In this document: one piece after another, positions 44,584-54,862 of the stretch
Numbering within the stretch: position 1 is the first letter of the stretch
Layout of the letters: each line of letters begins with the position of its first letter
Source: Plenodomus lindquistii
Lineage: Eukaryota > Ascomycota > Dothideomycetes > Pleosporales > Leptosphaeriaceae
Direction of reading: 5' to 3'
Assembly: GCA_025504975.1 (NCBI GenBank)
Contig: JANUWI010000010.1
Location: forward strand, 992,001-1,056,000
Length of the DNA: 64,000 nt
Notes under the pieces: model-generated
Database searches by the model: none
The model's input: only the letters and a program-made list of their open reading frames with translations
What the model was told of the DNA's origin: nothing
Translations under genes and position numbers: made by a program

Positions 44584-45952
44584 TATGAAGGGGATTCAAA
44601 TTGAATCTAGAATTCGTGTTCAATCAGAAAGTGCCTGTGAGTTGAGGAGGTGAAGTGGTCGAAGCATAAAGTGACAAAGGGTCGGTTTATACACTGCGTG
44701 ATTTATTGCGGCTCATGACGACACATCATGTGCACTGTCTTACGAGCGTGAATACTGCGGCACAATATGGATCTAAAAGCTTGACGAATGCTTGGAAATG
44801 CTTGTCTCTGGTAAAAGAGGGGGTCTCTCTTCGCCAATCCGCAGTTGACAACAGAGCTGCGTTGTCATGTTTCCATGGCACGCAAATTGAAATCGCTGTT
44901 TGTTGCCGCGGGCAGGACCTTCCCGACGTATAAGAGGCTTTCAAGGTTCCACTTGAGGGTACAGCGAACAGGGAACAACGCACAATGACGCAGAGCCCTT
45001 CCGGCGAGACCACACTGAGCGATGACGAAGATGCAGTAGTCTTATGTCAGCATTTTGCTGGTGCAAGCGAGCGGATCTATCCTTTCGCCGTTCCTCCGGA
45101 GTATTCAGATGCTGAAGTGACAATCTGACATACACAGTAAGCTGACTCGTTTCAGATTGCGGTAGGTACTCTATGTGTCTCGAAGGTTCTCAGAAACACC
45201 ATATGCCGGAGTAACATGATAGATCCAGTTCCCTTCAATACACCGCTCCACTACCGCATCAAGCTGCTACTCACCTACGTAGTATATATGCTCTACAAGA
45301 CAGTAACATGCACAAGTAGTTGCACAAAACATACGGCTGTATAGTCTGTAGTCCGCTAAGAGTACGTCGATCAGCTGTACTATGCCATTGTTTGCTCCCT
45401 GCTGTGGTATAAATCTGCTTGCAGTTTCACGTGAGCGATCCTACAATCACTAATACTCCACCTTCGGAGTCTGTAAATACCGTCTCTCAAACTTAGCGCT
45501 GCCATGCCATTGTGCTAAATCGCGTGCTATTGCCTTACGCTTTGTGGTGCACGGAGACGTTGCGTCATGATTATACTGGGACCAATCACCGGACCGCCCC
45601 GCATTGTGACCTACATATGGCAGCCTGTGAGACACGCGGCTTCGGTAATCACTGAGCCTCCGACGTCTCCTTCAAAGTCTCTTAAACACTGGGAGTTTCG
45701 TGTTCACGACCGGATACCCACTTGATCACGAACATTAGTTTGTTGTTGAATTGACTTGTTCCGCCGTCTTGTCCGCTTCTTGTCACTGCCTGTCTGTGCC
45801 AGCGGATAGTTCCCGAGAGCTCCGCCTCCACCAGAATCGCCACGCAGTGGTGTTGTAATCGATTCGTCTTACCCTCTAGTTGCTAGTGACCTACTTATTG
45901 AACTCGGTCTCGATCTCTCATTCTTCATCGTACCATCTAATCGATTGGCATC
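44584..45952. other. Intergenic region upstream of glutamate decarboxylase and the fasciclin gene
   Basis: 1.37 kb between divergent genes. It contains one ATG-initiated 47-codon frame listed separately (44985-45128). The rest shows only shadow ORFs; AT-rich stretches occur around 45280-45420. Confidence 0.5.
44985..45128 (+). CDS. Possible small protein (47 aa) or first exon
   Basis: An ATG frame of 47 codons ending TGA. A TATA-like GTATAAGAGG lies about 50 nt upstream, at about 44928-44937. The peptide is acidic (TTLSDDEDAV) with PFAVPPEYSDAEV near its end; no family recognised. If a 39-nt GTGACA...TTTCAG segment were removed after the codons for DAE, the frame would stay open for about 63 more codons, so it might be the first exon of a larger gene. 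Such a short intron is unusual, so this is weak. Confidence 0.25.
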   Translation: MTQSPSGETTLSDDEDAVVLCQHFAGASERIYPFAVPPEYSDAEVTI

Positions 45953-47314
45953 ATGCGCTTCACACGCATCGTACCACTTTTGCCTTTGGCATCCGCTCTC
46001 GTCATCACCGATGCACAGGTCTTCCAGGATATTGAGAAGTCAGGAAGATCGATTGTCGACAACGCCCAGAGTGTCCTCGACAGCGCTTTCAGTAAAGTCA
46101 AGGATACCGGTAAAGACATCTACAGCAAGATTCACGACACAGGTTGCGACGTCGAATCGTGGCTAGAAGGCTCGTCATTCGACGACAGCGTCGTTAATTT
46201 CGAGGAACACCCACACCATCCGCCCAAGGATGGACCGCCACACCACAAGAAGCCCCACCATGAAAAACCACATCACGGTGACCATGACAAGCCCAACAGG
46301 ACCGTTTACGAGCTCATCAACGAGAGCAAATACACTACACACCTCGCCAAGCTGATCAACGAGTACGACGACCTTGTCCAGTTGCTCAACGGGACTAAGG
46401 CGAACTATACCGTCTTTGCCCCTACAGATGAGGCGTTTGAGAAGATTCCCGATCACGGAAAGAAGCCCTCAAAGGAGGTTCTGAAGGACATCCTCCTCTA
46501 CCACGTCGTCGACGACTTCTATCCAGCCGGCCGTGTGCTCCACAGCTACACCATCCCGACCCTCTACACACCAGAGCATCTTCTCGGACACCAACAGCGT
46601 CTCACAGTCCGCGTTACACTCAAAGGCCCCGCAATCAACTTTTACAGCCGCATCGTAGCTGTCAATATCTTTGGTACCAACGGTGTCGTCCACGGAATCG
46701 ACTCCATCCTCGTCCCCCCACCAAATGTCGCCGCTATCGTCGATCTTCTTCCCGGTGAGTTCAGCACCCTTGAGCTTGCGCTGGGCAAGACAGGTCTCTG
46801 GGAGAAGATCAACAGCACCGACTACCCCCACGAGGGCGGTACCTTCTTCGCGCCCAGCAACTTCGCCTTCCAGAAGCTTGGTCCTCGTGTCAACGCCTTC
46901 CTCTTCAGCAAGTATGGCGAGAAATACCTGAAGGCACTCCTCGAGTACCACATTGTTGTCGACCAGACTCTCTACACCGACGCTTTCTACGACCACAAGG
47001 GCAAGGAGGATGCCGAGATTGCTGACCGTCCACCATACTACCACTACGACCTTCCTACCGTGCTGAGCGACAAGTATCTTGCTGTCGATGTTGCGCACTA
47101 CGGACCGTTCGTTTCCATCAGGATTAACGGCTTTTCTCGCGTCACTGTGCATGACGGTGTTGCCAGCGATGGTGTCATCCAGGTTGTGTCTGATGTTCTC
47201 ATCCCACCAAAGAACGCTGCTAGTGGCGAGCAGATCTTCTGGGAGGGTGAGGAGATGACTGTTGAGGACCTAAAGGAGCGTCTTGAGCCTTTTGTCGAAA
47301 ACATTGAGCTCTAA
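45953..47314 (+). CDS. Secreted fasciclin (FAS1) domain protein
   Basis: A single exon encodes 453 aa. A signal peptide is visible (MRFTRIVPLLPLASALVITDA). A linker rich in His, Pro and Lys follows at about residues 84-115 (HPHHPPKDGPPHHKKPHH). Two FAS1 domains come next: the first from about 117 (TVYELINESKYTTHLAKLI) with NYTVFAPTDEAFEKIP and GVVHGIDSILVPP, the second from about 265 (FSTLELALGKTGL) with GGTFFAPSNFAFQKLG and GVIQVVSDVLIPP. FAS1 proteins mediate adhesion at the cell surface or wall. There is no C-terminal hydrophobic tail, so no GPI anchor is predicted and the protein is probably secreted or wall-associated. Confidence 0.93.
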   Translation: MRFTRIVPLLPLASALVITDAQVFQDIEKSGRSIVDNAQSVLDSAFSKVKDTGKDIYSKIHDTGCDVESWLEGSSFDDSVVNFEEHPHHPPKDGPPHHKKPHHEKPHHGDHDKPNRTVYELINESKYTTHLAKLINEYDDLVQLLNGTKANYTVFAPTDEAFEKIPDHGKKPSKEVLKDILLYHVVDDFYPAGRVLHSYTIPTLYTPEHLLGHQQRLTVRVTLKGPAINFYSRIVAVNIFGTNGVVHGIDSILVPPPNVAAIVDLLPGEFSTLELALGKTGLWEKINSTDYPHEGGTFFAPSNFAFQKLGPRVNAFLFSKYGEKYLKALLEYHIVVDQTLYTDAFYDHKGKEDAEIADRPPYYHYDLPTVLSDKYLAVDVAHYGPFVSIRINGFSRVTVHDGVASDGVIQVVSDVLIPPKNAASGEQIFWEGEEMTVEDLKERLEPFVENIEL

Positions 47315-48130
47315 GCAATAGAGGTAGTCAAGCCACATGGACACTGCGTTCTATAGATGAAATCGCCTTGGTCGGATAAAACTGGTTACGATCCTCATGA
47401 TTACTTGTATTTATTCTACCATTGAGGCATGCATCGCGTTGCCATGTAGCTTAGGTGTCCGCGAATGGATAGCTTCCAGTTGCTACCACTTGCAATATAG
47501 TCATATGCCGTGCATACCAAACGATACAGCCATGATGTTTGATTCTCTATGTTCAAGCTGCTAACGTGGTACTGTCCGTCGCAGTCAATTGCACAAAAGT
47601 ATAGGATCGGTCTGTGCATTATCGATGACCCTTGTAGACAGATGGCTTTGCATGCAACAAATACGTGGTACAGTCAAATGCATGGAGCACGCCCCCCAGC
47701 CTCGGGCCCCCCTTTTTTCTGTGGTTGTTCTTGCCGGTGGTACATACTAGAGGAGGCGTTTTCGCAACGCTGCCACATGACAACGTCTTCACATGGGCTT
47801 ACATGGCTGGGTTCGGTTGAGTGGCGTATTCTCTACCGGGACTTGCTCTATGTATTGACCTTGGCCTTGACGTACATTTCTTGTGCGCTATTTGCCTGGA
47901 GCCGAAGACATTGTGGCTTTCCAAGCCGGTTCGTTCCACAAAGACCAAGGAGACATGTCTCGGCTAAGGTTTGTGCATATGCGCACTACCAAGGGCACAC
48001 AACATGAATGAGCTTGTCCAAGTGACACTGACCGGTAAGCGTAGTGCGAGGTGAGAAGCATAGCGTCCCATGCTCGTCGAATCGAAAGTCTCGTCTGGGA
48101 GGTTTTGCAGCTGGCGGGAGCTGCCCCCGA

Positions 48131-48173
<43 letters not shown>

Positions 48174-48851
48174 CCCATTGCCCTCCCAGACTGTTCACTG
48201 CGAAGACTGGAACCAGCCCAATAGGGCACAGCTCCACGTGTTCCTGCGCGCCTAGGTCCTGAATCGCACACGATGACGGCCTGTACACAGTCGATGGAGA
48301 TCGAGATGAGTGCCGCCGAGATTGTCGAATGGTGCCCCCTGCGTCGTTGCCGTGGGCGTCCAGGATAGAGTATAGCGCCCTAACCACCATCGGACTGGGA
48401 CATCGGCACAACAGTCGGCGATCTCGTCAACTCTCCATGACAGCACGACCATCGCCCGCAACAAACTTTGCGCCACATCGCGGGCCGCCCTCGAGTTGCT
48501 GTCTGCTGCGTCCCTGCAGCGCAGCGCGGCCAATGGCGGCTCTGCGCCAAATCGGCGCCCACGTCATATCCTCCGAGATGCTGCAGCAGGCATCCAACCT
48601 TGTGTTGGATCTCCGCACCCCCAAAGCATCTGAACATGCCCAGGTGGGCTGGTGGAGGCAGCTTGAAGGAGCTGACACATGACATGTTAGGTACTTTCTA
48701 GTGCCGAGCGGCCTCGTGTCTTAGAAATCTCGGTGTGCGCTCGTTCATCGTCGCCGCCCATTGTCATGACGTCCCACGTGTCGTGAGTCCATCTCCTCTG
48801 CCCGTGGCACCGCCATGCTCTCCATCTAGCACGCCGTCTTAGTTGGCCTGT
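47315..48851. other. Intergenic region, no gene seen
   Basis: 1.5 kb between two plus-strand genes, containing the GGACCGT heptamer array (48131-48172). Frames of 127-152 codons at 47549-48411 on both strands overlap one another and have no motif. It should hold the CRY-DASH promoter at its right end. Confidence 0.5.
48131..48172. repeat. Heptamer tandem repeat (GGACCGT)6
   Basis: Six exact 7-nt units in non-coding DNA. Each unit contains the half-site-like CCG triplet on one strand and CGG on the other. Confidence 0.95.
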
Positions 48852-51111
48852 ATGAATCGCCTTACTTTGATGTTGCGCCGCAGCTGCTCCTGGCCTTTGT
48901 GCAATACCTGTAATATTCTTCTTTGTTCCTCCTGTCACAGACGCAACTTCAGCAGCTCCCTCAGCGCAAAGGACCCGACCATGACGGCCGTCAAGCCACG
49001 TATCCTCTTGTACATACTGCGCCGCGATGTTCGCCTCTCCGACAATCCCATTTTCCATGCTGCCTCACAACAGCTAAAGGCACACGCATTAAAACCAGCA
49101 AAAGCATCTCACCAGTCTGATCGGCGAGGGCGCGATGACTCGTTGACTTCGGAGCACCCCAGCACAGATTTCACCCACCTGTTGCCTGTATACGTCTTCC
49201 CTGCCAATCAGGTTGAAATCTCGGGTTTCCTCTCTAGCCCCTCCGACAAGAGCCCATATCCCGAAGCTCGCAGCGAAGTGGCCAAAGTCTGGCGTACTGG
49301 ACCTCATCGCATTCCATTCATCGCCGAGGGAGTCTGGGATCTGAAGAAGAAGCTCGAAAGTCTGGAATGCGAATCTGGGCTTGAAGTCAGGGTTGGCACA
49401 GTTCCTGACGTGGTTTCTGATATCCTTGACTGGTACTCAAAAGATGGCGACAGCAAAGGCGAAGTCACAGGGGTGTGGATGACCGAGGACGATGGCACCG
49501 AAGAAAAGGACGACGAGAAGTCCATAGCAAATCTCACACAAAAGCACGGAGTGGATTTCAAGGTCTGGAAGGACGAGAAATATTACGTCGATGAGTGCGT
49601 TGTACCCGCACTCGCACACCTCGAGTCAAACTCTGCAGAAGGCTTCGCTAATTCACACCAGCCGTGATCAACCATACAAAACCATATCAGATTTGCCAAA
49701 CGTATACACATCGTATCGGAAGGCTCTCGAACCGCTACGCGACCGCCCGCGCGAGGAGTTCCCAGCACCAACGCAATTACCGCCGCTACCTTCGGACATT
49801 CCCCCGCAAAAGCAACCATTTACCATTCCTAATAGCTTGGATGCGTTACGGAAAGCACTCCTGGCCCCTCTCGAGAAAGATCCAACCTATACCCTGAAAG
49901 AACCGCCGAAGTGGCCGACTGATGTCCAGTCTGCCCACCCCTTCACAGGAGGCGAAACATCTGGGCTTAACCGTGTCGCATATCTCATCTCATCTGGAGC
50001 TATGAGCTCATACAAAGAGACGCGGAACGGCATGCTGGGCCTCAATTACAGTACTAAACTTTCTGCATTTCTAGCACAAGGGCACATAACGGCAAGGCAC
50101 GTGCATTGGGCCATGGTCGACTTCGAGGAAGGCAGGGGTGCTGGCCAGAACATCAAGGGCTATGGTCAAGGCGAGAACGCAGGAACCGCAGCAGTGCGAT
50201 TCGAACTGCTCTGGCGAGATTACATGCGCCTTTGCATGCGCAAATTCGGCAATAAAATGTTCCACCTGTACGGTATTCAGAATCAAGACGCCAAGGGTGG
50301 CGACAACGCCCGTATGAAGAAGTGGAAGAAGTTGGATGGATCCGGTGGTGCAGGAGACGATCCAAAGCAAACTTTGGAGGTTTTTACTCGATTCCGGTCG
50401 GGGCGGACAGGCGTCGGTCTCATCGATGCGTCGAATCGCGAACTGTTCGTCACAGGATACACATCAAATCGAGCACGACAAAACGTCGCGTCCTTCCTCG
50501 CGTCGCACCTGAACATCGATTGGCGTATCGGCGCTGAATGGTACGAGTGCTTCCTCACCGATTACGACTGCGCGAGCAATTGGGGCAATTGGCAATACGT
50601 TGCTGGTGTGGGCAATGACCCACGGCAAGGCCGCGTTTTCAATCCCGTCAAGCAAGCTTTCGATTACGACGCCAAAGGCGAATACATAAAAGCATGGGTT
50701 CCTGAGCTTCGATCAGTCAAGCTCACTAAGTCGATGGGTAATAGCAGAGAAGAGATGGATCAGCAACAACTGATGAAGTTATTCCAGGCGTGGAGATTGA
50801 GCGACTGGGACAAGAACAGCCTAGGCCTGAAGGGCGTAGAATGGGTCGAACAGCCATTGACTAAGATCCAGTTTACAGTAGGAAAGGGTCGTGGTGTTCA
50901 AGGGGATAGTAGGCCGCGTAGGGGTGGTGGGGGTGGACCTGCATGGAGAGGACGAGGAAGAGGTCAGGGTCAAGGCCAAGGTCAAGGTCACGGACACGGA
51001 CGTAGCGGTTACGGCCAAGGACAAGATCGGAACTACGCACAAGGTGGCTATAACAACCATCACACAAAATACGAGCAGGGCCCTACGATAGTAAGTAGTG
51101 GGCAATTGTAG
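48852..51111 (+). CDS. Cryptochrome DASH (photolyase/cryptochrome family)
   Basis: Exons 48852-49594 and 49662-51111, with a 67-nt GTGCGT...CAG intron that restores YYVDDRDQPYK, encode 730 aa. CRY-DASH proteins bind FAD and an antenna pterin; they repair cyclobutane dimers in single-stranded DNA or act as blue-light receptors. The N-terminus (about 40 residues, Arg/Ser/Cys) looks like a mitochondrial presequence before ILLYILRRDVRLSDNP. The FAD domain shows GGETSGLNRVAYL, TRFRSGRTGVGLIDASNREL and the WRIGAEWYECFLTDYDCASNW region in separate blocks. The last about 85 residues form a Gly/Arg/Gln-rich tail (RGRGRGQGQGQGQG) like RGG-type RNA-binding tails seen in several fungal CRY-DASH proteins. 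The start is the first ATG of the frame. Confidence 0.94.
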
Positions 51112-51517
51112 GAGAGCGTCATGTTGCTATTGCTTTGGGATTAGAGTTGTATGACAAGGTAGAGATCTGTCGGTACTTGGACAGCAGCATTCGTGCGGTT
51201 GGGTAGATACAGCGCACTACTCAATGCATCCTATTCGTAATAAAACCATTTCGGAATGGCCAAATGGCTACCCGACCCTTCTCGTGTGTGCTCTATTCTT
51301 AGTTTGAGGACAGTACGTTCGATATGTCAGTAAGAGCCGCGGTTCACTCACCGCCGCGCTTATCGATAACATTCATAGCTTTCGAGACACCCCGCAATAT
51401 TCCACCCAAGACAAAGCGAAACATTCAATTGTAACTACTATCACTCCAAATTGCTCCCCGAAAGCTTCAGATATCCCTGCACTCACTCAATAACACGAAC
51501 ACCACATACACGTGACC
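51112..51517. other. Intergenic, CRY-DASH 3' end and GNA1 promoter
   Basis: 406 bp. A CA-rich leader precedes the GNA1 start. Nothing else recognised. Confidence 0.5.
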
Positions 51518-52111
51518 ATGTCATCAACAGACTCGTCAGGCCCGCTCTTCAGCTCCGAGCTCATCTCCCCCGAAGTCCTTAAAGCGCTACCCGAAGGCTA
51601 TGGCTGCCGGCCACTGGAGAAAAAGGACTATGCAAATGGATTCCTCGATGTCCTAAGAGTGCTTACCACGGTCGGCGACATTACCGAAGAGGTACGACAA
51701 GTCACCCATTCACTCCACACACTCCAATCACACATATGGCCCCTACTAACACCAAGGCCCGGACAGCAATGGAACGAGCGCTACGAATGGATGTCCAAGC
51801 GCAACGACGAGTACTACCTCCTTTGCATTACCGACTCGTCCTCCGCCATCGTCGGCACCGGCGCGCTAATCGTCGAGCGCAAATTCATTCACCAGCTCGG
51901 ACTCGTGGGGCACATTGAAGACATTGCCGTGGCGAAGGATCAGCAGGGTAAGAAGCTGGGGCTCAGAATCATCCAGGCGCTGGACTTTGTGGCGGAGAAG
52001 GTCGGGTGCTACAAGACGATTTTGGATTGCTCAGAGGCGAATGAGGGGTTTTATGTCAAGTGTGGGTTTAAGAGGGCGGGATTGGAGATGGCGCATTATT
52101 ATGGGCGGTGA
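51518..52111 (+). CDS. GNA1: Glucosamine-6-phosphate N-acetyltransferase
   Basis: Exons 51518-51691 and 51767-52111 encode 172 aa. The enzyme acetylates glucosamine-6-phosphate with acetyl-CoA on the route to UDP-GlcNAc for chitin and glycoproteins. The GNAT fold shows LVGHIEDIAVAKDQQGKKLG (acetyl-CoA pyrophosphate loop QQGKKLG), LDCSEANEGFYVKCGFKR and a C-terminal Tyr-rich end. The 75-nt intron (GTACGA, branch CTAAC, ACAG) is supported because its removal gives DITEEQWNERYEWM. It is a multiple of three and contains no stop, so a retained form would insert 25 residues. The ATG at 51518 is used; the upstream GTG at 51512 is not a normal fungal start. Confidence 0.93.
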   Translation: MSSTDSSGPLFSSELISPEVLKALPEGYGCRPLEKKDYANGFLDVLRVLTTVGDITEEVRQVTHSLHTLQSHIWPLLTPRPGQQWNERYEWMSKRNDEYYLLCITDSSSAIVGTGALIVERKFIHQLGLVGHIEDIAVAKDQQGKKLGLRIIQALDFVAEKVGCYKTILDCSEANEGFYVKCGFKRAGLEMAHYYGR

Positions 52112-52724
52112 GGTGCTGGATTCGAAAGGTTAGGGGCTTGTGAGAAGGTAAATTAGAGGTGGTGGGAGGTTGGTTGGATGGTCGCATTTTATTGGCGTTT
52201 GTTATGTCGTGTCAGGCTCCTCTCGGATGGAGACGTGTATGTTAGAGCATCGTCATAGATGAGCTCTGAATTGTATAGATGGTCCAAAATATATAGCAAT
52301 GAGCATATCGTTATATGGACCACATGCGAGGTTTTCTTTCCACAGAGAACGGCGACATCATCATCGTGACTATGAGGCACATGAAACATGGAATCCTCAG
52401 AGCTCCTCGGATATAGAAACTGTGTCCTCAATTGCATCAATGGGATCGTTCAATCTCGTTAATCTTGCATTGATGGTTTGTCCAAGTATCTAACATGGAT
52501 GCTAAGTTGAAAGGTTGATTTTCTCGCTTCGTCTCCACCATCCATCCACCTTTCCACCTTGACTTGCCATTGACACGCCGCCAGTCTCTCTGTGATGGCA
52601 ATAGTTACTTGCTGAGGAAAATAAATTTCTGTTGTTTCAATCGAGTCCAACGCCGCTCTGGAGACGTTGATCAGGATCCCCCACAATCGAGAACCTAGGA
52701 TCAAGAAAAGAGATATCACAAAAC
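52112..52724. other. Intergenic, nothing notable
   Basis: 613 bp between plus-strand genes. Only short shadow ORFs on either strand. Confidence 0.5.
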
Positions 52725-54605
52725 ATGAGTCACGAGATACAAGAAAGCGGTAGCAAAACCAACCCCATGATAACAGAAGGTGCCCATACAGATCTACCTC
52801 TGCAGCCGAAGAAGCCAGCGAAAGGTTGCACCACCGAAGATACGCCCGGTCACAAGTTCCAACCTTATGATCTTCCCAATGCACCCTTTGTCTCCTCAGA
52901 CTTGCCACCTGAACTATGGACAATTGTACAATCATGTCCCTCAAACTTCACCCCAGACTTCTTCCTAGACACAAGTCGCAACCTGCTCGAGAATCCCAAC
53001 CTGACAGCATCCCACCTTTCGCGCGCCGAGCTATCGTACCAGAGTTTCGCAGATGCAACCTTCAACCCCAAAGCAACGACATCCAACGATTTGGCTAGTA
53101 TAATCAAGCACCTACGTCCAGAATGCCGGCCGCAGCTTATCGAAGGGGGCGTACCAGGTTACGAACTCGAATGGACAGTCGTACGGAAACTCATACCGCG
53201 AAACCCGAATCTCGACGGTACGCTGATGCAAACATGCCATCTATACGTTTCCCACCACCCCATCGAAGTAACCAACAACATCAACGGAACTGCAAGAACG
53301 GAGACCATACAAGCAGAACGCTACATGGTAATCTACATCCCGCACGCCACCACCACCGATCAAATCCCCTACTACCACCCCAAAGTCCGTTCTCTAGCCA
53401 TGCTCTACACTTACCTCCCATCCCACACGCCCTCTTCTATCCTCCCTACCCCAGGTACCCTCTCCATCCACTACTCCCCCTTCCCCACATACCCTCTCTC
53501 CACCGACCCACGACTCTCCCGCACAGCGCTCAAACTCCTTGAAATTATCCACAAGCACTGTCGCGGCAATTCAGGCGGATACAAGAAACGTGTGCACCAC
53601 GACCAAATCATCCCGCAAAAAGCGTTTCAAGACACGTATGCGGAACTCAAGAGCAAGTACGCAAAGAGCTTGATTGAGGGGTGGGTGGAGCAGACGCCTG
53701 CTGAGAAGCACGTGTTTGAGGATCTGGGGATTGCGGCGTTTTTGGTCGAGGTATGGGTGGGTATGTACGCCATATCCTCTAGGAATAAGGACGGGGCTGG
53801 AAGGGGTAGCGAAGAGGAAGAACGGGAATTTAAAATGGAACAGAGGATATCGGCACAGTCTCGTTTCCCAGGCTTCGTGGATATAGGCTGTGGCAACGGT
53901 TTACTCGTGTATATTCTTAATGCTGAGGGCTGGTGTGGCTGGGGCTTCGATGCAAGGAGGCGGAAGACATGGGAGACGTTTCCTGCTGCTGCATACGGCG
54001 AGAAGTTGAAGGACCTTCTTCTTGTACCGGAGATTCTGAAACCGGAATCGGACGACGACGACGACGACTCAACGTCAACATTACTCAATGCACCACCTTC
54101 TCACAACGGACTCTTCCCGCCCGGCACCTTTATCATTTCAAATCACGCAGACGAACTCACACCGTGGACTCCACTCCTTGCATATCTTTCCGCCAGCCCT
54201 TTTATAGCGATACCGTGCTGCAGTCACGATTTCGGTGGCACCAGGTTCCGTGCACCAGCGTGTGAGAAGTACATCACGGTTGACGCTGCGACTGGGCCGG
54301 CGAAGAATAAATTACCGTCTGCGTATGCGAGCTTGGTCAGTTGGGTTAGTCGCCTCACAGACGAGGTTGGGTACAAGGTGGAAAAGGAGCATTTGAGGAT
54401 ACCGTCGACGAGGAATGTTGCGATTCTAGGACGGACTAGGCTTGGGAGTGACATGGAGAAAGAGCAGAGCTTGGAGGAGAAGATCGAGTTTGTAAGGGGC
54501 TTGGTGGAAACGGAGATGGGTAGTGGTACGACGATTGAGCAGATATGGAGGATGTGGATGAAGAGTGGTGGATCGTTGTTGAAGCCATCCAAGGCAGGTC
54601 ATTAA
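52725..54605 (+). CDS. TRM44: tRNA (uracil-O2-)-methyltransferase Trm44
   Basis: A single exon encodes 626 aa. Trm44 makes 2'-O-methyluridine at position 44 of tRNA-Ser in the cytosol using S-adenosylmethionine. Family features: an N-terminal region with RPQLIEGGVPGYELEWTVVR and KLIPRNPNLD, the conserved KVRSLAMLYTY, the downstream AFQDTYAELKSKYAKSLIEGW, then the SAM-binding motif FVDIGCGNGLLVYIL near residues 384-398 with GWGFDARRRKTW after it. ISNHADELTPW and IAIPCCSHDFGG form the catalytic part. A run of six Asp (about 444-449) forms an acidic loop. The start at 52725 is the first ATG; no intron is needed. Confidence 0.93.
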   Translation: MSHEIQESGSKTNPMITEGAHTDLPLQPKKPAKGCTTEDTPGHKFQPYDLPNAPFVSSDLPPELWTIVQSCPSNFTPDFFLDTSRNLLENPNLTASHLSRAELSYQSFADATFNPKATTSNDLASIIKHLRPECRPQLIEGGVPGYELEWTVVRKLIPRNPNLDGTLMQTCHLYVSHHPIEVTNNINGTARTETIQAERYMVIYIPHATTTDQIPYYHPKVRSLAMLYTYLPSHTPSSILPTPGTLSIHYSPFPTYPLSTDPRLSRTALKLLEIIHKHCRGNSGGYKKRVHHDQIIPQKAFQDTYAELKSKYAKSLIEGWVEQTPAEKHVFEDLGIAAFLVEVWVGMYAISSRNKDGAGRGSEEEEREFKMEQRISAQSRFPGFVDIGCGNGLLVYILNAEGWCGWGFDARRRKTWETFPAAAYGEKLKDLLLVPEILKPESDDDDDDSTSTLLNAPPSHNGLFPPGTFIISNHADELTPWTPLLAYLSASPFIAIPCCSHDFGGTRFRAPACEKYITVDAATGPAKNKLPSAYASLVSWVSRLTDEVGYKVEKEHLRIPSTRNVAILGRTRLGSDMEKEQSLEEKIEFVRGLVETEMGSGTTIEQIWRMWMKSGGSLLKPSKAGH

Positions 54606-54862
54606 TATAGCAAGTGTTTAAAATGTTATGGTGAGACGAATCACAGTCACGTCACAAGAAAGGGTCACTGAAATTGGGTATCATTGTGAACATGGTCTCC
54701 CAAAACTGCAAAGCTGCAGCTTAGGTGAGCAATACATTCGTAGTATCATCCGGTCATTTCGCCGTATGTCACCATATCCGGTCCCATTTGGTATGCAGTA
54801 AAAGCCCGACAAGAAGAAGATTCCACGTCACATTGCGTATTCCTCAAGCAAGTCTCAACCGC

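Noticed and set aside
46469..47152. 227-codon minus-strand frame
   Set aside because: Antisense shadow of the fasciclin gene, whose signal peptide and FAS1 domains are clear.
48330..48430. Minus-strand string resembling the 5' part of a tRNA (TCCGATGGTGGTTAGGGC)
   Set aside because: No T-loop GTTCGA-type sequence, no matching acceptor stem and no anticodon arm at the right distance.
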